Assembly (NCBI GenBank): GCA_013816725.1
Contig: JACDEA010000172.1
Coordinates: forward strand, 1 to 5,712
Reading direction: 5' to 3'
Source: Actinomycetota bacterium
Lineage (GTDB): Bacteria; Actinomycetota; Acidimicrobiia; Acidimicrobiales; JACDEA01
DNA length: 5,712 nt
Shown here in pieces: positions 1-5,544 of this stretch. A program made the position numbers and the translations under genes. Position 1 is the stretch's first letter. Each line of letters opens with the position of its first letter. The notes beneath the pieces are model-generated. The model saw only the letters and a program-made list of their open reading frames with translations, had not been told where the DNA came from and did not search any database.

Positions 1-351
1 CGAGGGGGATGCCGCCGGCGTCTGCGGCCGCCGGCTCGCCGGGCCAGCCGTTTCGGCCGGTTCGGCGACGGCGGTCGGGGCCCGTTCGTCGCTGGCGTCG
101 TCGTCGCCGTCCCTGCTCAGGCGACCCCGGATGACTTTCAGCGGGAGGAAGTTCTCCCGCTGCTGGCGGAGGATCCAGCGCAAGCGCTCCACGTCGGGCT
201 CGTAGAACTTCCGGTAGCCCGACGGCGTGCGCTCGGGTGCGATCAGACCCTGGCTCTCGAGGAAGCGGATCTTGGAGATGGTCACGTCGGGGAACTCCGC
301 CTTTAGGAGCGCGAGAACCTCGCCGATCGAGAGATGGGACCGCTCGGGCAA
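1..351 (-). CDS. MerR-family transcriptional regulator, Rv1828-like (partial, C-terminus outside window)
   Basis: This is the N-terminal 117 residues of a DNA-binding regulator; the reading frame runs off the left edge. Residues 7-78 form a MerR-type winged helix-turn-helix: LSIGEVLALL opens the first helix, then DVTISKIRFLESQGL (22-36) and the wing signature PSGYRKF (43-49), followed by the helix RLRWILRQQRENFLPLKVIR (56-75). The motifs ISKIRFLE and LPLKVIR closely match mycobacterial Rv1828. From about residue 79 the chain becomes an Asp/Ala/Pro-rich linker, probably leading to a C-terminal effector or dimerisation domain that is not visible. The start is TTG at 349-351: the frame upstream holds only an ACG and a GCT codon before the TGA stop of the FHA gene, and the next candidate, a GTG at Val23, would delete part of the helix-turn-helix. 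No good Shine-Dalgarno sequence is seen, so translation probably depends on the upstream FHA gene, 6 nt away. Target DNA and ligand are unknown. Confidence 0.9.
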   Translation of the reverse strand, partial: MPERSHLSIGEVLALLKAEFPDVTISKIRFLESQGLIAPERTPSGYRKFYEPDVERLRWILRQQRENFLPLKVIRGRLSRDGDDDASDERAPTAVAEPAETAGPASRRPQTPAASPS

Positions 352-357
352 AGCCGT

Positions 358-837
358 TCAGTGTCCCGGCGCGGTGCCGGTGACGAACACCAGACGGAAC
401 TTGCCGACCTGCACCTCGTCGCCGTTGGCCAGCGGGGCGTCATCGATGCGGGCCCGGTTGAGGTACGTGCCGTTGAGCGAACCGACGTCGGCCACGGTGT
501 AGCCGGTGCGCTCGCGACGGAACTCGGCGTGACGGCGCGACACGGTGATGTCGTCGAGGAAGATGTCGCTCTCGGGATGCCGGCCCGCCGTGGTTACCGG
601 GTGATCGAGGGTGTACTTCGACCCGGCGTTCGGGCCCCGCTTGACCACGAGGAGGCCCACGCCTTCGGGCAGTTCGTCGAGGGCGATCGAGATCTCGTCC
701 TCGGGCGCTTCATTCCCCTCGACCGGGGTGAGCGTCATGGTCGACTCCTCGCCGCTGGCCGGCTCGAGGGTGGCGCCACACGACGAGCAGAAGTTGGAGT
801 TGCCCCGGTTGCGATGACCGCAGTTGTTGCAGAACAC
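358..837 (-). CDS. garA: Zinc-ribbon and FHA domain protein, GarA/OdhI-like
   Basis: A cytoplasmic 159-residue signalling protein. Residues 1-25 are a zinc ribbon with two CxxC pairs (Cys3/Cys6 and Cys17/Cys20). Residues 26-55 are an acidic linker containing EESTMTLTP (30-38). Residues 60-155 are a forkhead-associated phosphothreonine-binding domain with the hallmark GRHPESDIFLDD (85-96), SRRH (100-103) and GSLNGT (119-124); Arg86, Ser100 and Asn122 are the expected phosphopeptide contacts. The FHA part closely resembles mycobacterial GarA and corynebacterial OdhI, which in their unphosphorylated form inhibit 2-oxoglutarate dehydrogenase and are switched by PknG/PknB-type kinases at an N-terminal ETTS motif. 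That motif is not exact here; Thr33, Thr35 or Thr37 could be the phosphosite. Control of 2-oxoglutarate metabolism is inferred from family and neighbourhood. The start is GTG; a TAG four codons upstream in frame excludes any longer form. No clear Shine-Dalgarno lies in the 23-nt gap after gcvH. Confidence 0.93.
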   Translation of the reverse strand: MFCNNCGHRNRGNSNFCSSCGATLEPASGEESTMTLTPVEGNEAPEDEISIALDELPEGVGLLVVKRGPNAGSKYTLDHPVTTAGRHPESDIFLDDITVSRRHAEFRRERTGYTVADVGSLNGTYLNRARIDDAPLANGDEVQVGKFRLVFVTGTAPGH

Positions 838-860
838 GCCCGGAGGCTAGCCCCAACCCT

Positions 861-1244
861 CTAGGTCGAGATGAGGTCGCGGTATGCGCCGGCGTCCATC
901 AGCTGATCGAGGCCCGACGTGTCGGCCGCTTGGATCACGCAGATCCAGCCCTCGCCGTAGGGATCCTCGTTTAGTCGCTGCGGAGCGTCGGCCAACTCGG
1001 TATTGACCTCGACCACGACACCCGCGATCGGCGCGTAGATGTCGGACACCGATTTCGTCGACTCGACTTCGCTGCACGAGGCGCCGGCCGCGACCTGCGT
1101 GTCCGGATCAGGAAGCTGCACGAATACCACGTCGCCCAGCGCGTCCTGCGCGTAGTCGGTGATGCCGATGCGTATGCGGCCGCCGTCCTCGAGACGGGCC
1201 CACTCGTGGTCGGTCGTGTAGCGAAGCTCTTCGGGGACGTTCAC
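861..1244 (-). CDS. gcvH: Glycine cleavage system H protein (lipoyl carrier)
   Basis: A 127-residue lipoyl-domain protein, the usual length for GcvH. It shuttles the aminomethyl group and electrons between the P, T and L proteins of the glycine cleavage complex in the cytoplasm. Diagnostic features are the N-terminal YTTDHEWARLED (9-20), ITDYAQDALGDVVFVQLP (28-45), the lipoylation motif ESTKSVSD with the acceptor Lys64, then IYAPIAGVVVEVN (69-81) and NEDPYGEGW near residues 92-100. All are intact, so it should be lipoylated and functional. The GTG start overlaps the TGA stop of the upstream DUF881 gene as GTGA; a weak GGTAAG lies 9 nt before it. No gcvT, gcvP, lipA or lipB gene is in the window, so partners must be elsewhere. 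A gcvH between a DUF881 gene and a garA-type gene is the same arrangement as Rv1825-Rv1827 in M. tuberculosis. Confidence 0.96.
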   Translation of the reverse strand: MNVPEELRYTTDHEWARLEDGGRIRIGITDYAQDALGDVVFVQLPDPDTQVAAGASCSEVESTKSVSDIYAPIAGVVVEVNTELADAPQRLNEDPYGEGWICVIQAADTSGLDQLMDAGAYRDLIST

Positions 1245-1978
1245 CGCGCGGAACTTACCGGACGAGCGGTGCGGAAGGTTGGGGCGCGACTGAGGGCGGG
1301 AAGGTCGACCTTGGCCGCCCGCTCCGTCTCGACGTGAACGCCAGGTAGAGACTCGAGCACGTCGAGGGCGCCACCCGGGATCTTCAGGCCGCCCTCGAGG
1401 GTCGTCGCCGGGCCGATGGCCACGACGCGATACGGGGAGCTGATTGCGACGCCGTCGACACTCACGCCACCCCGCCGGTTGGCGAAGGATGATGTGGCGC
1501 CGACCCGGTGACCGTTGACCCCGAGTGCTTCGGCCCCGGCGTCGCGCAGCTCCTGCACGATGTCGATGAGCGTGTCGTATCCGACCGAGGCCCGAGGGTC
1601 CTCGATGGTCAGGACCAGGCCCGGTCCGGTCACCGGGACCGTGCCCGCGAGCACCTGGAGGGCGCGCAGTTGCTCGTCGGCCGCCTCGGCGCCGGCCTGG
1701 TCCTTCAGCGTGCTGGTCTCGAGGCGCACGAGCTGGAGCTTCAGTGCGCTCACCTCGTCGCGGAGGGAGTCGGCTTCGCCGGTGAGAGAGGCGAGGATCC
1801 GGGTCAGGTCGCCTTCGGACTCGGCCTCGAGCCGGCGGCGGAAGCGTTCGGTCCCGCGGAGCTGGCCGATAAGGAGGAAGCCCATGACCGCGGTCAGGAG
1901 AACGACCACCAGCGGCCCGCCCAGCCGGCCGAAGAGCCGGCGGCCCCGCGTGATCGGAACGGAGACCGGCGCGGTCAC
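1241..1978 (-). CDS. DUF881 family membrane-anchored protein (second copy, YlxW-like)
   Basis: A 245-residue protein of unknown function. Residues 1-19 are a basic cytoplasmic tail, 20-40 one membrane helix (GGPLVVVLLTAVMGFLLI), about 43-108 a charged coiled-coil region, and about 110-230 the DUF881 domain, with TGPGLVLTIEDP early and the family core GAEALGVNGHRV at 148-159, followed by SSPYRVVAIGP. The domain probably lies outside the membrane. The start is uncertain: GTG at 1976-1978 has GGAT 7 nt upstream and is chosen; TTG at 1988-1990 would add four residues (MDKR) but has no Shine-Dalgarno. It follows sbp by 30 nt and overlaps gcvH by GTGA. Relatives such as Bacillus YlxW lie in the divIB-ftsA cell-division region next to sbp, which hints at an envelope or division role, unproven. 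It lacks the HDxDLQ-type motif of the other DUF881 copy in this window. Confidence 0.9.
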   Translation of the reverse strand: MTAPVSVPITRGRRLFGRLGGPLVVVLLTAVMGFLLIGQLRGTERFRRRLEAESEGDLTRILASLTGEADSLRDEVSALKLQLVRLETSTLKDQAGAEAADEQLRALQVLAGTVPVTGPGLVLTIEDPRASVGYDTLIDIVQELRDAGAEALGVNGHRVGATSSFANRRGGVSVDGVAISSPYRVVAIGPATTLEGGLKIPGGALDVLESLPGVHVETERAAKVDLPALSRAPTFRTARPVSSAR

Positions 1979-1985
1979 GCGTTTA

Positions 1986-1988
1986 TCC
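1986..1988 (-). promoter_or_regulatory. Weak ribosome binding site (GGA) for the second DUF881 gene
   Basis: GGA(T) on the minus strand lies 7 nt before the GTG at 1976-1978. It favours this GTG over the TTG start at 1988-1990, with which it partly overlaps. The match is only three bases, so the choice is tentative. Confidence 0.35.
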
Positions 1989-2008
1989 AAGGCTGGGGCA
2001 CCGGCGAT

Positions 2009-2335
2009 TCAGCCACCGAAGACGCGCCGGCGAAGGGCGGCGAGGTTCTGGAAGATGCGCACACCGAAGACGACGGCGACCGCCGTGGTGAGGTCGACGC
2101 CGAGCTGGTCGCCGACCCATACGAGCGCCGCGGCCAGCGCGGCGTTCGACAAGAAGGCGAGAACGAAGACACGGTCGTTGAACGTGTGCTCGAGGTAGGC
2201 CCGCATCCCGCCCAGCGACGAGTCGATGGCGGCGATGACGGCCATGGCGAGGTAACGGGAGAATTCCTGCGGCACCGTCGGGCGCAGCAGCAGTGCGATT
2301 AACGCGCCGAGAACGAGGCCGAGGAACGCGAGCAC
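2009..2335 (-). CDS. sbp: Small basic protein Sbp (DUF1290), integral membrane protein
   Basis: A 108-residue polytopic membrane protein with about four hydrophobic segments: residues 1-18, 28-46, 56-78 and 82-98, ending in a basic LRRRVFGG tail. The family signature is very clear: RPTVPQEFSRYLAMAVIAAI (18-37), DSSLGGMRAYLE (38-49), GDQLGVDLTTAVAVVFGVRI (75-94) and FQNLAALRR (95-103). Family members have no established biochemical function; in Bacillus subtilis sbp lies just upstream of ftsA-ftsZ next to the DUF881 gene ylxW, and in mycobacteria it sits between two DUF881 genes, as here. This suggests a membrane complex with the flanking DUF881 proteins. The GTG start is supported by GAGGA 10 nt upstream, inside the end of the preceding gene, whose stop codon is only 3 nt away. 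Confidence 0.95.
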   Translation of the reverse strand: MLAFLGLVLGALIALLLRPTVPQEFSRYLAMAVIAAIDSSLGGMRAYLEHTFNDRVFVLAFLSNAALAAALVWVGDQLGVDLTTAVAVVFGVRIFQNLAALRRRVFGG

Positions 2336-2338
2336 TGG

Positions 2339-3058
2339 TTAGCGGTCCTCACTCGGAGGCAGTGCAGCGGCGGCCGCGATCGCGACGCGGCCGGTGAACG
2401 CAGGGATGGTGATGGACCGGCGGCGAGCGGTCGAGTAGCTCAGGCCGAAGAGGCGCGTCCACCGCCGGAATCGCTGGGCAATGTCGCTGTTGTTGAAACG
2501 GTCGAGATCAGCACCGATGGCGTCGACGCGATACGGCGGCCGCAGCGGACGGAAGTTGACCACCAGTGTGTCGCCGGCCGACCGCATCGCGGTCGTCGCC
2601 ACAACGCGGTTCCCGTTCACGGCCACGGCTTCGGCGCCGGCCCCGAAGAGCGCGTTGACCACGAGTTGCACGTCGACGTCGTGGATGCGGCCCGCGCTTT
2701 CGTCGTCGGGCGAGCGGGACGGCTTGGCGGAGTCGGCCAGGCGCACCTGGACGCCGCCGCCTCGCAGCGCCGTCGTCCCCGCTTGCATGGCCAGACGGCG
2801 GAGGCCGTCGGCCTTGGCCGCGTCGGCCCGTGATACTCGCGCGGCGCGCCGCTCGGCCGCGGTGACCTGCCCGCGTAGCTCGGCGACGGCCGCGTCGAGG
2901 TCGCCGACATGGGATCGACGCGACTCGATGATGCGGATCAGCTCCTCTTTGCGGGGTTCGGCCTCGCGGCGGTCGGCCTTGGCCGAGTTGGCCGTCGTCA
3001 CCAGGAGGAACCCCAGGACCGCGAGAACGGCCACCAGCGCCGGGTTCGTTCGTGTCAC
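2339..3058 (-). CDS. DUF881 family membrane-anchored protein (first copy)
   Basis: A 239-residue protein of unknown function. A short N-terminus leads into one hydrophobic segment (residues 7-24, ALVAVLAVLGFLLVTTA), a membrane anchor or uncleaved signal. Residues about 36-95 are strongly charged and probably coiled coil. The DUF881 domain spans about 97-230: GGGVQVRLADS, then HDVDVQLVVNALFGAGAEAV (126-145), NGNRV (148-152) and PPYRVDAIG (174-182), which match the actinobacterial form of the family well. The GTG start overlaps the TGA of the upstream fusion gene as GTGA, and I see no Shine-Dalgarno, so translation is probably coupled. The tail after residue 205 is Arg- and Ala-rich (ARRRSITIPAF and an alanine run). 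It corresponds in position to Rv1823 of M. tuberculosis. A structural or scaffold role at the envelope with Sbp and the other DUF881 protein is inference. Confidence 0.92.
   Translation of the reverse strand: MTRTNPALVAVLAVLGFLLVTTANSAKADRREAEPRKEELIRIIESRRSHVGDLDAAVAELRGQVTAAERRAARVSRADAAKADGLRRLAMQAGTTALRGGGVQVRLADSAKPSRSPDDESAGRIHDVDVQLVVNALFGAGAEAVAVNGNRVVATTAMRSAGDTLVVNFRPLRPPYRVDAIGADLDRFNNSDIAQRFRRWTRLFGLSYSTARRRSITIPAFTGRVAIAAAAALPPSEDR
2346..2350 (-). promoter_or_regulatory. Shine-Dalgarno site for sbp
   Basis: GAGGA on the minus strand, 10 nt before the GTG start of sbp, is the best ribosome binding site in the window. It lies within the last codons of the upstream DUF881 gene, so it also serves as coding sequence (Ser-Glu-Asp). 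Confidence 0.6.
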
Positions 3059-5544
3059 CGAAGGAGCTGGCGGATGCGACGGGCGTACTCCTGAGCGAGC
3101 GTACGGGCCTCAGCGTCGCTGGGCCCCTCGGCCCACACATGGGTGATCGGCTCCTCGGGGTCGGGCAGGACCAGCGCCCATCCGCCTTCGTGCAACAGCT
3201 TCACGCCGTCGACGAGGACGAGCTCGCGGTCGCGCCCGCCCAGCTCGACCAGCGTGCGCATGACCATCCCCTTCTGCTCCCACGGCGTGACGATGCTCTC
3301 GTGGGCCATGTGGATGGCGGGGAGGTGGTCGGTGATCTTGCTCAACCGCAGGCCGGTTTGCGCCAGGAGTCCGAGGATGTTGACCAGCGTGGCGGTGGAG
3401 TCGTAGGCCGGAAGGAACGACGGGAAGATGTAGCCGCCCTCCTGGCTGGCGGCGAACGCCACCTTCTGGGTGCGGGCCACCTCCATCAGATGTGGCGTGG
3501 AGAGTTTGGTCCAGCAGATCTCGGAGCCGGCGTCGGCGCAGATGCGTTCCGCCGCCTGGCTCACCGACACCGGCAGCGCGACCTTGGGCTTTTCCAACGC
3601 GGTGGTGACCAGCGTCAAGATGGCGAGGAGACCCTCGTCCTCGCTGAGGATGCGGCCGCTGTCGTCGACGAGGGTCAGGCGTTCGCCGCCAGGGTCGAGC
3701 AGCGCGCCGAGGTGGGCGCCCGATGCGCGCACGTAGTCGGCCACTTGGGCGGCGTGGGCGGGCCGGTCGAACGTCGCAGCCCCGGCGGTCGACGCGTAGG
3801 GGTTCACCGACAACACGTCGGCGCCCAGCTTGGCCAGCACGTTGGGCATCACGAAGCTGGTCGAGCCGTATGCATAGTCGAGGACGACCTTGAAGCCGTA
3901 CCCGGTGATGGCGTCGGCGTCGACGGTGTCCATGAGCGCAGCGGTGTAGTGCTCGAGGGCGCGCGGCGCGAACCCGATGTCGCCGATCTCGTCGGAGCGG
4001 ACTCGCCGGTAGTCCTCGCGGTGCAGCAGCCGCTCGATCTTGCGTTGGGCCCCCTCCTCGACGTCAATCCCCTGACGGTCGAAGAACCGGATCTCCACCG
4101 TTTGCGGATCGTCGTTGGCCAGCCTGATGGTGAGCCCGCCCTGGCTACGCATCGTGCGCACCTGGAAGCGGGTGACCGGCACGCTGGCCATCTCCAAGTC
4201 GTCGACGTTGACGCCCGCGGCGTTGAGCCCCGCGATCATCGCCCGCTTCAGTGCCCGCGCCGCCCGGCTCGAGTCCCGCGACGTCGTCACGGTGGCGCCC
4301 TTCTTCAACGTCGTGCCGTACGCCATGGCCAGGCGCACGGCCAGCTCGGGACTGATGTCCACGTTGGCCAAGCCCGATACGCCGTTGCGCCCGAAGAGGT
4401 GCCGCGCACCGCGCGACTCCCACACGATCGATGAATTGATGACGGCGCCGGGCTCGACGGTCTTGAAGGGGTAGATCTTCACTCCGGGGTTGACCACCGC
4501 GTGCTCCCCGACGAACGTCTCGTCCCCCAACACCACACCCTCCTCGGCCCGGGCGCCGCGGCGAAGGTCGCACGAACGTCCCACGACGCAGCCACGCAGC
4601 CGCACTGCGGGCCCGAGGTAAGCGTGGTCGTGCACGACGGCCCGCTCGAGGAAAGCCTCGGCTCCCACCCGAACATTGGCGCCCAACACGCAGTACTCCG
4701 AGAGGTGGGCGCCGGCCTCGACCCGGGAGTAGTCGCCGATGACGCACGGCCCCTCGATGCGGGCGCCGGGGTCGATCTCGGCCCCCTCCCCGAGCCAGAC
4801 GTTGTCCCGGAGGCGGAACCCGGGGACGTCGACGGCGACCTTGCCATCGAGGACGTCGTGGTGAGCCTTCACGTAGGCCTCCAGTGTGCCGACGTCCTCC
4901 CAGTAGCCCTCGGTGGAGAACCCGAATATGGGTTTGCCGGCGGCGAGGAGAGCGGGGAACACGTCCTCGGAGAAGTCCACGGAGCGGCCTTCGGGGATGA
5001 AGTCGAAGATCTCCGGCTCGAACACGTAGATCCCGGTGTTGATCGTGTCGCTGAACACCTGGCCCCACGTCGGCTTCTCGAGGAAGCGCTCGATCGACCC
5101 GTCGTCGTTGGTGATGACGATGCCGAACTCCAGCGGGTTCTCCATGGCCTTCAACGTGACCGTCGCCAGGGCCTTGCGCTCATCGTGAAAGGCGGTGATG
5201 GCCGACAGGTCGATGTCGGTGAGGACGTCGCCGGAGATCACGAGGAAGCGCTCGTCGAGTTCGGCCATGGCGTTGCGCACCGACCCGGCGGTGCCGAGCG
5301 GCGTCTCTTCGGTGGCGTAGACCATGCGCACGCCGAACTCGCCCCCGTCGCCGAAATAGGTGCGGATGGCGTTGCCCAGGAAGGCGATGGTGACGACGAT
5401 CTCATCGAACCCGTGGTCGCGGAGGAGGCCGACTATGTGCTCCATCATCGGCCGGTTGGCCAGCGGCATCATCGGCTTGGGTTGGGTGGACGTCAGCGGG
5501 CGCAGGCGGGTGCCCTCGCCGCCGGCCATGATGACGGCCTTCAC
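3055..5544 (-). CDS. Mannose-1-phosphate guanylyltransferase-like / phosphomannomutase-like fusion protein
   Basis: An 829-residue cytoplasmic protein of three parts. Residues 1-235 are a sugar-phosphate nucleotidyltransferase: MAGGEGTRLRPLT (6-18) and PKP (22-24) bind the NTP, SGDVLTDID (104-112) holds the metal-binding Asp106, and FLEKP (154-158) and NTGIYVFEP (169-177) complete the site. Residues about 249-375 are a left-handed beta-helix of imperfect hexapeptide repeats (VWLGEGAEIDPGARIEGPCV and on). Residues about 385-829 have the phosphohexomutase fold but are degenerate: the serine loop TASHNP reads RLANDDP (474-480), so Ala476 replaces the phosphoserine, and DGDADR reads DPGGER (617-622). 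The expected product of the first domain is GDP-mannose from mannose-1-phosphate and GTP, but sugar and nucleotide specificity cannot be fixed from sequence. Fusions of this size are annotated in Streptomyces and cyanobacteria. The GTG is chosen because MKAVIMAGGEG begins there; it overlaps the upstream stop as GTGA. A longer in-frame extension to 5649 is just the upstream gene read in another frame. Confidence 0.9.
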   Translation of the reverse strand: MKAVIMAGGEGTRLRPLTSTQPKPMMPLANRPMMEHIVGLLRDHGFDEIVVTIAFLGNAIRTYFGDGGEFGVRMVYATEETPLGTAGSVRNAMAELDERFLVISGDVLTDIDLSAITAFHDERKALATVTLKAMENPLEFGIVITNDDGSIERFLEKPTWGQVFSDTINTGIYVFEPEIFDFIPEGRSVDFSEDVFPALLAAGKPIFGFSTEGYWEDVGTLEAYVKAHHDVLDGKVAVDVPGFRLRDNVWLGEGAEIDPGARIEGPCVIGDYSRVEAGAHLSEYCVLGANVRVGAEAFLERAVVHDHAYLGPAVRLRGCVVGRSCDLRRGARAEEGVVLGDETFVGEHAVVNPGVKIYPFKTVEPGAVINSSIVWESRGARHLFGRNGVSGLANVDISPELAVRLAMAYGTTLKKGATVTTSRDSSRAARALKRAMIAGLNAAGVNVDDLEMASVPVTRFQVRTMRSQGGLTIRLANDDPQTVEIRFFDRQGIDVEEGAQRKIERLLHREDYRRVRSDEIGDIGFAPRALEHYTAALMDTVDADAITGYGFKVVLDYAYGSTSFVMPNVLAKLGADVLSVNPYASTAGAATFDRPAHAAQVADYVRASGAHLGALLDPGGERLTLVDDSGRILSEDEGLLAILTLVTTALEKPKVALPVSVSQAAERICADAGSEICWTKLSTPHLMEVARTQKVAFAASQEGGYIFPSFLPAYDSTATLVNILGLLAQTGLRLSKITDHLPAIHMAHESIVTPWEQKGMVMRTLVELGGRDRELVLVDGVKLLHEGGWALVLPDPEEPITHVWAEGPSDAEARTLAQEYARRIRQLLR

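Noticed and set aside
61..120. Repetitive-looking Asp/Ala/Pro-rich stretch in the MerR gene
   Set aside because: It is a low-complexity linker coded by GAC/GCC codons; no true tandem repeat unit is seen.
838..860. Possible terminator or promoter in the gcvH-FHA gap
   Set aside because: The gap is only 23 nt, with no inverted repeat followed by T residues and no recognisable -35/-10 pair.
1508..2302. Plus-strand open frames of 264 and 227 codons
   Set aside because: They are antisense to the second DUF881 gene and sbp, both of which have clear family signatures; the plus-strand translations are low-complexity.
3052..4434. Long open frame on the plus strand (460 codons)
   Set aside because: It lies wholly opposite the fusion gene, has His/Arg/Gly/Val-rich low-complexity composition with no recognisable domain, and is a typical antisense shadow of a high-GC gene.
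4145..5068. Minus-strand open frame of 307 codons inside the fusion gene
   Set aside because: An out-of-frame reading of the same strand, extremely Arg/Gly-rich, with no domain; the fusion gene frame is strongly supported.
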